Below, piece by piece: positions 7,770 to 15,000 of a stretch of DNA of 15,000 nucleotides. Position 1 is the first letter of the stretch, and each line of letters opens with the position of its first letter. The stretch spans positions 36,902,633 to 36,917,632 of the forward strand of contig NC_091560.1 in NCBI RefSeq assembly GCF_042767895.1, written 5' to 3'. The notes under the pieces are model-generated. The model was not told the DNA's origin. It made no database searches and worked only from the letters and a program-made list of their open reading frames with translations. The position numbers and the translations under genes are program-made. This DNA is from Penaeus vannamei (lineage: Eukaryota > Arthropoda > Malacostraca > Decapoda > Penaeidae).

Positions 7770-8697
7770 CATTTCCATCTCCCTCCTTCCTTCTCTCTCC
7801 GTCCCTTCTGCCTTCCCTTCCTCCCAACCTCCAGCCTTTGCTTCCTCCTTCGCTCCTCTTGCATTCCATCGCCTCACCCTTCCCCTTTCTCCTCCTCTCT
7901 TCCTCCCTCTTTCCTTTTGCTTCTTCACTTCTTCTCTTCCTCTTTTCCCCTGCATCACATCCACCTTTCTTCCTTCTCCTCATCCCTCCTTCGATCCTTT
8001 CTTCCTTTCCAATCTCCCTCTCCCTCCCCTTCTCCCTTCACTCCACTTCCTCCTTCTCTATTCCTTCCTTGCCTTTTCCTTTCTCTTTATACCGTTCCAT
8101 CTCTTTACCTTCTTTTTCTCCCTTTCTCTCTCTCCCTCCCCCTCCATTTCCTCCCTCCGTCCCTCTCTCTCCCTCTCCCTCTTTCCGTCTCTCCACCTCC
8201 TTCCTCCTCTTTCCCTCCGTCCCTCTCCCCCTTTCCCTCCATTCGTCCTTTCCTCCCTCTATCTCCCTCTCCCTTCCCCTCCCTTGCACCCTCCTCCTCT
8301 TTTCCTCCGTCCCTTTCCCCTCCCCCTCTCCCCCTAGTCTCCTTCTCTTTCCATTTCCATCCTTGCTTCCCTCTCTCTCCCTTTACCTCCCTCCCTCCCG
8401 CCTTCCATCTCTTCCCCCCCCTCCTTCGGCCCTTTCCTCCCCCTCCCTCCCGCCCTCCTTCCCTTCCCTTCCCTCTGTCCCTCTCCTTCCCTTTCTCTCC
8501 CTCCCTCCCAGTCTTTCCCTCTATCTCCCTACCTCCGTCCCTCTCCTTCCCTCCCGCCCTCCTACCCTCTTCCTCCCTCCTTCCCGCCCTTCTTTCCCTC
8601 CCTCTCCTTCCCTTTCCCTCCCTCCCTCCTTCCCTTTCCCTCCCCCTCCTTCGGTCCCTCCCTCCCTCTCCCTCCTTCCCTCCCTCCCTCCCTCCCC
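7770..8697 (+). repeat. 0.9-kb pyrimidine-only tract (CCCTCC/CTCTCC)
   Basis: Over 900 bases of almost pure C/T with words TCCCTCCGTCCCTCT and CCTTCCCTCC recurring irregularly, so it is a degenerate minisatellite. All three plus frames remain open for hundreds of codons, including one of 400 codons continuing from the AC array, because C/T codons cannot be stops. Such long homopurine-homopyrimidine DNA can form triplex (H-DNA). No gene is called. Confidence 0.9.
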
Positions 8698-8700
8698 AAT

Positions 8701-9397
8701 CAAAGAAAGCCACCCTCTCCCAAAGTCACGTCGAGGGATATGACTTCATTTCGACTGGTCTGGCGATTCTTGTTATCCTTTGCGAGTGTATTCTATCATT
8801 CGGATTTATCTGTTCGTCTGTCCATTCATAATAACGAGCAATTTGATGGATTTTGGCGGGACCTGCAGAAGAACGAGGACAGAAACCCGGAGAGGATTTA
8901 ATCAGAGTTTTATATCTATCGCTTTCTGCAGTAATAAAGCATTTAAAACGGTGTTGAATTGCCATTTAAAAAATACGAAGAGAAAATTTCCTTGCGTCCG
9001 GGGTTTGGCATCCGCAAAGAAGGATATTCCCACTTGCCTATTTATTCTGATTCATCCTTTATTCACTCCATTTTATCATCATCATTCTTACGATGATAGC
9101 ACTGCTTCCTTTCCCTCTCAACACGACCATTTTCATCGGGTTCGGGGATAACTCTTCTAATCCGAGAATATTTGCGCGAATGGGTGAGTGAGTGTGGACT
9201 GGATTTCCGTCCGAGCAGTAAAATTCACGGAAAACGAACTCAAAGAGGAAAACCGTCTTACGTCGGTGCTTGAGTTGACTTCACGAGGCCGGAGTTGACT
9301 GCTTTCTGGGAGGCGAAGTACGACACTTTCTTTCCCTTTCGATTTTGCTTCGCCTGATGACGAACTCTTGGCGAGATAGACCTTGATGTGTGTCAAC
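8701..9397. other. Unique DNA between two repeat blocks, no recognised gene
   Basis: About 0.7 kb of ordinary-complexity sequence. A plus frame at 8780-9151 (123 codons) and an overlapping minus frame at 8965-8726 show no domain, signal peptide or conserved motif that I can recognise. A minus frame leading out of the microsatellite (about 9400 to 9157) is Ser/Arg-rich with no recognisable family. Any could be part of an exon, but nothing supports it. Confidence 0.4.
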
Positions 9398-9408
9398 GTG
9401 TGTGTATG

Positions 9409-9864
<456 letters not shown>

Positions 9865-9874
9865 TAGGTAGATA

Positions 9875-9970
9875 TACACGTGTATGTATATGTGAGTGAG
9901 TGAGTGAGCATGTGTGTGGGTATGTGCGTGCGCGTCCGTGTCTGTTTGTGTATGCTTGTGCGTGTGTTTG
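9875..9970 (+). repeat. GT-rich degenerate flank
   Basis: After the second GA block, the plus strand turns GT-rich: ACACGTGTATGTATATGTG, four GTGA units, then GTGTGTGGGTATGTGCGTGCG and similar words. It is complementary in composition to the CA blocks inside the microsatellite, so fold-back pairing is possible. Confidence 0.7.
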
Positions 9971-10790
9971 AAAATCTGATATAAAATGTATAAACAAAAT
10001 ATGTATATATAAAACTAGAGCTATATCTGTATTTGCAATCATATCAGTTTATCTTTTTATACATCTATCAAATAAGCAAACACGTTTATCATAAACATAA
10101 CAAAATCAATTAAAAAAACACAAATACAAACAACGTGTAACCTAACTCCATATCACAAAAATAACAAAACAACAACAACAACAACAGCAAAGTGTCAACA
10201 ATTCGCGGCAAGGGCGAGCTAAAAATTTAACGTTGAAATCCGCAACTTTTTCGGGTCAAAAATTCTCCCGCCGAAATGTTGCGAACTTCCACGGAATATG
10301 AAAAAAAAAGTTTGTCATCTCTTGTCGCGGCTGCGTTTCATATTCAGTGATGTTGCTCTCTACTGGTTCGCAAGACTCCGGTGTTAATGGCTTAGATAAT
10401 GGGTTGTCGCGACCGCTTCCATTTGTCAGCGATCCGAGTGGTTTTGTCAACCGAGGTCATACTCGAATATTCCTCATTTTAGTCCCAACGAATCAAGAAT
10501 CAGTGCAATCTAATAAATAAAAGGAGCAACTGAGAGATTCATCCATGAAAAAAAAAACTTGATGGGACGGGGTTAGGGCAGAGCGGACAATCCAACAAAC
10601 ACGTGGTTTACGTACAACGGGCTCACCAAGCTATCCTCAAAATCTGGGAAAAAATCCAAACACCTTGATTAGCATCTGCGATTGAGTGCAAGGTGTGATT
10701 TTGCAACAAGGCTCATTATCCTGTCACTCTTCTACGGTTAATGAACTATGCGCCTGCAATTCACACGAGACAAGACTTAACACTTGATCG
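9971..10790. other. AT-rich unique DNA with a short (CAA)n
   Basis: A-rich at 10060-10195, including about six CAA units near 10168-10187, then ordinary-complexity sequence to 10790. A minus frame at 10450-10256 (64 codons) has balanced composition but no recognisable motif. No gene, RNA gene or mobile element could be supported. Confidence 0.4.
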
Positions 10791-10799
10791 CCGCATACA

Positions 10800-11200
10800 C
10801 CTTGGTCGCCGCGACACGTGACCCGCCATGACCGCTGCATGACCGGTCTTGCTCCCGCGAGTCATGCCCCCCTCGCCTCCGCTTCGAATCCGCCCCCAAT
10901 CAAGCGCGCGTGCCGGGAAGTGAATGCTTCCTTATATGCGAGTCGGGCGACACGCCCCTCGAGCCTCGACGCTGCTCCTGCGCTTCCGTCATCCTTGTTG
11001 GCTTGTTTTCACGCCTCTTTCGCCTTGGCCTTCCCTCTGCCTCTCGCCCTGCCCTTCGCTCCGCCTTTCATCCTTTCCTTCGCCTTGCATTTCGTCGCCC
11101 CCTTCACCCTGTCCTTGACCCTCCTCTCCCTCGCCCCCACCCCTTCACAGCGCCCTCCTCTCTGGCCAGCGACTCTCGCCCTTCCATTCCCTTCCTCTAC
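10800..11200 (+). other. GC-rich region with degenerate CGCCTT/CCCTTC words
   Basis: The left part (10800-10970) is CpG-containing and of ordinary complexity. From about 11000 to 11130 the sequence is a degenerate repeat of TTCGCCTTGCC-like words. The 178-codon plus frame from 10818 becomes Ala/Leu/Pro/Phe repeat, runs into poly-Lys from an A homopolymer near 11322-11335, and has no domain. I judge it non-coding, though the first 50 codons cannot be excluded as an exon. Confidence 0.45.
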
Positions 11201-11359
11201 GGGAGGCGATAAGACATATCTCCCGTCCGTCTTTCCCCCCTTTTCACTTAATCAATTAGCTAAAGACTCATATCTCCATAGCGTCCCCTTCCATTCTCTC
11301 CCCGTTACACTCCCACCTTCTCAAAAAAAAAAAAAAGAGAGGTCTGTCTTCTAAGTTCC

Positions 11360-11525
11360 TGACGGAGGTTCATCATGTCACTCTTCGCCTCGCGGCATGT
11401 CTCCGGCGCGCTCTCGCATTCCCCCGCCATTAAGCTCCCCATTTGCAGCAGCTCGGCAGTGTTAAGGCGCGCTTCTCCCCCGCTACTGTGATGAAGAGCC
11501 CTCGCGGCCGGGGGACGTGGTAATG
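11360..11525. other. CpG-containing unique island
   Basis: About 165 bp of balanced, CpG-rich sequence (CGCGGCATG, CGGCGCGCTC, GCGGCCGGGGG) between A-rich/pyrimidine DNA and the next C/T tract. Compared with neighbours it looks like preserved unique DNA. No open frame or motif allows assignment. Confidence 0.35.
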
Positions 11526-11534
11526 TGCTGTATA

Positions 11535-11885
11535 TTTATATTAATGTACCTCCTTGGCATGTATATCTCTTTCTCCCCTTCCGTCCATCCCTTGTTTCTC
11601 TCTCTCCCCTTCTTGCTATTCCCGTACGTCTTTCTCTATTCTCTCTCTTTCATTCTCTCGATCTCTGTCTCACTGTCTCTCTCTTCCTCTATCACTCTCT
11701 CTCTTTCTCCTTCCATATACATTTTCATATTTCTTTCTCCCTCCACATCTCTTCCTCTCGTTCTCTCTACCGCCTTCATCTTTTTCTCTCTCCTTTCATC
11801 TCTCTCCTCTTTTCTCTCCCCTCTCTTCGTCCTCTCCCTCTCCCTCTCTCTTTCTCTCTCCTTTTCCCCTTCTCCCTCTAAGTTT
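11535..11885 (+). repeat. Pyrimidine-rich tract
   Basis: C/T sequence with CTCTCTCT runs and occasional ATATAC and CACTGTC interruptions. Three plus frames remain open across it, all with Ser/Leu/Phe/Pro bias. The short segment after it (11886-12070) is AT-rich with nothing recognised, followed by a small (AAT)n at about 12074-12091. Confidence 0.8.
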
Positions 11886-12099
11886 TCTAAATGCTTTTTT
11901 ACTGCTATTTGTAGACTTTGGAATAGATTGCCTGACTCTTAATCAACTCACATGTTTTTCTTACGTATATAGCTGTCTTTCTATTCTTTCTTAGCTGTGT
12001 CTTAACCTCCACTGACACCTTTGGTAGTATAAATCTCGTTTTTTCAGTGTAGCTCTTTATATAGCTTACTATAATGATAATAATAATAATAACTCCTCT

Positions 12100-12480
12100 C
12101 CTTGCTCTCTCCCCTTTTCCTCATATACCTAACTACCTTCCACCATCCTTTTTCTCTTCCCTCCCTTCCTCTCTCCTTCTCCGTATCGCTTTCCCCCCCT
12201 CTTTCTCTCTTCTTTTCCATCCCCCCCCCCTCTTTCTCTCTTCTTTTCCATCTCGCCCCCTCTTTCTCTCTTTCTCAGTATCGTCCTTTCCCTCCTCCTC
12301 CTCCTTCCCTCACCTATCCTATCACCCCCATCCTTCTCTCTACCTCTCTTTCCCTTTCCCTCCCACCCACACTAAGCCAAAACCCGGATAAGAGAACCCC
12401 CCTTCCCCTTCCCCTTCTTTTCCTCCTCTACCCTAAGCTGTTGCAACTTCCACCCCTCCCCCTTCCCCCTCCCCCCCCCC
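12100..12480 (+). repeat. Pyrimidine tract containing diverged satellite-like units
   Basis: TCTTTCTCTCTTCTTTTCCA occurs at 12200 and 12231, with a third partial unit at 12261, a 30-31-base spacing. The stretch from about 12231 to 12310 (TTTCCATCTC, TTTCTCTCTTTCTC, TATCG, CCCTCCTCCTCC in that order) matches the word order of the satellite monomer that begins at 13664. It appears to be a diverged outlying relative. Two C runs (12221-12230 and near 12469-12482) add quadruplex potential on the minus strand. Confidence 0.7.
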
Positions 12481-12482
12481 CC

Positions 12483-12690
12483 GCCCGTCGCCCATCGAGC
12501 CCCGTGTCCGCCGACCACAAAGCACCCGTGTTTGCGGTCTTAACACGGTGATTAATATGCATGGCTCGCGGTGGCGGCTGCGACGCTGCCCGGAATCTGA
12601 TGAATGGATGTTTACCAAATGATCCTCCGGGATTACGCGGCGAACACTGGCTTAATCAGCGGGAGGTGACGGGCCCGCGCGCTCCGGAAG
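12483..12690. other. CpG-rich unique island between C/T and G/A tracts
   Basis: About 200 bp of balanced, CpG-containing sequence, including GTGATTAATATGCATGG around 12549-12565 (a POU/homeodomain-like word) and GGCGGCTGCGACGC. The plus frame from 12561 runs straight into the GA array and is not convincing. Its function is unknown; it may be regulatory or merely unexpanded DNA. Confidence 0.35.
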
Positions 12691-12697
12691 GGGGGGG

Positions 12698-13146
<449 letters not shown>

Positions 13147-13212
13147 CGGAGAGGGGGAAAGGACCCAAAAATGCATCAAGTTCAGTACGTAGGCGAAATA
13201 CAAAAATACGTC

Positions 13213-13258
13213 TCGAAAATGCGAAATTCGGAAGGTCGAAAATGCGAAATTCGGAAAG
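13213..13258. repeat. 23-bp tandem repeat, two copies
   Basis: TCGAAAATGCGAAATTCGGA starts at 13213 and at 13236. Further degenerate CGAAAAT/CGAATTC/CGAAAC words up to about 13310 suggest an older array. Nothing indicates coding. Confidence 0.75.
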
Positions 13259-13383
13259 GCCAAGAACGCAGAATACGAATTCGAAACGTGAATATACACA
13301 GTTCGAAAATAAGAAACGCGAGAGAGTAGAGTTCTCAAGTCAGAAAGGCCGGGCTGCGCGTCCTCATGTTCAGCCGCCAGTTT

Positions 13384-13472
13384 GCGAAGAGAAAGCAAGA
13401 AAAGAAAGAAAAGAAAAAAAAAGAAAAAAAAGAAAAGAAAAGAAAAGAAAAGAAAAAAAAAAAAAAAAAAAA
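13384..13472 (+). repeat. (GAAAA)n leading into a poly(A) run
   Basis: AGAAA, AAAAG and GAAAAGAAAAG words lead into a run of about 20 A residues ending at 13472. An A-rich 3' end like this can mark a retroposed sequence, but I see no element body, polymerase III box pair or target-site duplication, so it is listed as a simple repeat. The segment 13473-13663 that follows is unique with no gene seen. Confidence 0.75.
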
Positions 13473-13663
13473 GCCAGTGTCAAGGTCAACCCGCGAACTG
13501 ACGCGCGAAAAAATCGGATCTCATATCAAGTTCGTCGAGAGTTCCTTCCACTTGGGGAGATTCTTATCGCTATATTGCCTTATTTGAGCTTCCAGTTGAC
13601 TCTGGGTTTCCGCTAGACAATAAAGAGACGTACCACAGCGTGTGCGGGGGAGGGTACAAGGCT

Positions 13664-15000
13664 CCCCCCTCTCTCTTCTTTTCCATCTCCCCCTTCTTTC
13701 TCTCTTTCTCTCTATCGCCTCTTCCCTCTCTCTTCTTTCTCTTTCTCTCTATCGCCTTTTCCCTCTCTCTTCTTTCTCTTTCTCTCTATCGCCTTTTCCC
13801 TCCTCCTCCCTCTCTCTTCTTTCTCTCTATCGCCTTTTCCCTCCTCCTCCCTCTCTCTTCTTTCCCATCTCTCCCTTCTTTCTCTCTTTCTCTCTATCGC
13901 CTTTTCCCTTCTCCTCCTCCCTCTCTCTTCTTTCCCATCTCTCCCTTCTTTCTCTCTTTCTCTCTATCGCCTTTTCCTTCCTCCTTCCTCTCTCTTCTTT
14001 CCCATCTATCCCTTCTTTCTCTCTTTCTCTCTATCGCCTTTTCCCTCCTCCTCCTCCCTCTTTCTTCTTTTCCATCTCTCCCTTCTTTCTCTCTTTCACT
14101 GTATCGGCTTTTCCCTCCTCCTCCCTCTCTCTGCTTTTCCATCTCCTCCTTCTTCCTCTCTTTCTCTCTATCGCCTTTTCTCTCCTTCTCCCTCTATCTT
14201 CCTTTCCATCTCCCCCTTCTTTCTCTCTTTCTCTCTATCGCCTTTTCCCTCCTCCTCCCTCTCTCTTCTTTTCCTTCTACCCCTTCTTTCTCTCTTTCTC
14301 TCTATCGCCTTTTCCCTCCTCCTCCCTCTCTCTGCTTTTCCATCTCCCTTTTCTTTCTCTCTTTCTCTATCGCCTCTTCCGTCCTCCGCCCGCTCTCTTC
14401 TTTTCCATCTCCCGCTTCTTTCTCTCTTTCTCTCTATCGCCTTTTCCTTCCTCGTCCCTCTCTCTTCTTTCCCATCTATCCCTTCTTTCTCTCTTTCTCT
14501 CTATCGCCTTTTCCCTCCTCCTCCTCCCTCTCTCTTCTTTCCCATCTGTCCCTTCTTTCTCTCTTTCTCTCTATCGCCTTTTCCCTCCTCCGCCTCCCTC
14601 TCTCTTCTTTCTCTCTTTCTCTCTATCGCCTTTTCCCTCCTCCTCCCTCTCTCTGCTTTTCCATCTCCCCTTTCTTTCTCTCTTTCTCTATCGCCTCTTC
14701 CCTCCTCCTCCCTCTCTTCTTTTCCATCTCCCCCTTCTTTATCTCTCTCTCTCTATCGCCTTTTCCTTCCTCCTTCCTCTCTCTTCTTTCCCATCTATCC
14801 CTTCTTTCTCTCTTTCTCTCTATCGCCTTTTCCCTCCTCCTCCTCCCTCTTTCTTCTTTTCCATCTCTCCCTTCTTTCTCTCTTTCACTGTATCGGCTTT
14901 TCCCTCCTCCTCCCTCTCTCTGCTTTTCCATCTCCCCTTTCTTTCTCTCTTTCTCTATCGCCTCTTCCGTCCTCCTCCCTCTCTCTTCTTTTCCATCTCC
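13664..15000 (+). repeat. C/T satellite array, monomer about 65-70 bp, open at the window end
   Basis: The word TATCGCC (or TATCGGC) marks each monomer at 13713, 13750, 13787, 13828, 13895, 13965, 14032, 14102, 14169, 14236, 14303, 14368, 14435, 14502, 14572, 14624, 14689, 14754, 14821, 14891 and 14956. Spacing is mostly 65, 67 or 70, with shorter 37-41 and 52 forms. It is followed in order by TTTTCCCTCCTCCTCCCTC, TCTTCTTTTCCATCTC, CCTTCTTTCTCTCTTTC. A segment at 13959-14146 is repeated identically at 14748-14935, showing higher-order duplication. The array continues past 15000. Glu/Arg/Lys/Gly frames on the minus strand are artefacts. Confidence 0.95.

Noticed and set aside
10256..10450. 64-codon minus frame of balanced composition
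   Set aside because: It is short, without a recognised motif or splice signals. It could be chance in unique DNA and was not called as a gene.
10818..11354. 178-codon plus frame in the GC-rich region
   Set aside because: Only the first part is of normal complexity. The rest is degenerate CGCCTT/CCCTTC repeat and an A homopolymer, and no domain or splice context supports it.
13384..13472. Poly(A) tail of a retroposon
   Set aside because: The run is preceded by graded GAAAA repeats rather than an element body. No target-site duplication or reverse-transcriptase remnant was seen.
13894..14931. Two minus-strand frames with a shared, identical N-terminal part
   Set aside because: The identity results from the 188-base block duplication in the C/T satellite. 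Monomer lengths of 65, 67 and 70 do not preserve frame, so coding constraint is absent.

Overview
The window reads as nuclear DNA of an animal, most likely an arthropod. The best guess is a decapod crustacean, such as a penaeid shrimp, because such genomes are unusually dense in simple sequence repeats. This is an inference from composition only; no species-specific gene was recognised. There are no bacterial-style operons, no rRNA or tRNA genes, no CRISPR array and no recognisable transposase, reverse transcriptase or virus-like gene. Roughly 55-60 percent of the window is low-complexity: (AC)n, (AT)n, (AG)n and (AAT)n microsatellites, long pyrimidine-only or purine-only tracts, and tandem minisatellites. 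Nearly all long open frames are artefacts of these repeats. A strand made only of C and T cannot contain a stop codon, and neither can (AC)n, (AG)n or (AAT)n in any frame.

Layout: 1-775 is pyrimidine-rich with 119-bp and 60-bp tandem repeats. 776-1463 is purine-rich and G-rich. A small mixed island and a second pyrimidine tract follow to about 1950. 1960-3020 is AT-rich and largely unique, with a 26-bp four-copy tandem repeat at 2873-2976. 3030-3430 is an A/G minisatellite. 3451-3749 is a small GC-rich island, bounded by a quadruplex-type C tract and a 20-base G run, holding two copies of a 69-bp repeat. 3800-4140 is purine-rich and 4370-4810 is an AAT expansion. 4810-5730 is unique with no gene seen.

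5730-7170 is the only stretch that looks like a gene: a CpG-rich, promoter-like region with a short minus-strand coding exon at 6256-6113. The exon has an ATG in fair context, 48 codons and a clean CAG/GTAATG donor. It probably begins a gene running leftward whose other exons I could not find. Upstream lie an inverted pair of CCAAT boxes, a CRE-like site and, further out, three evenly spaced CAGCTG E-boxes.

7549-8697 is a long (AC)n followed by 0.9 kb of pyrimidines. 9398-9960 is a duplicated compound microsatellite, (CA)(TA)(GA) twice. 9970-10790 is AT-rich unique sequence. 10800-13640 alternates GC-rich islands with pyrimidine and (GA)n tracts. 13664 to the end is a C/T satellite with monomers of about 65-70 bp and a higher-order 789-bp periodicity, continuing past the window edge. 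I found no multi-gene system; the interest lies in repeat architecture and the one promoter/first-exon candidate.
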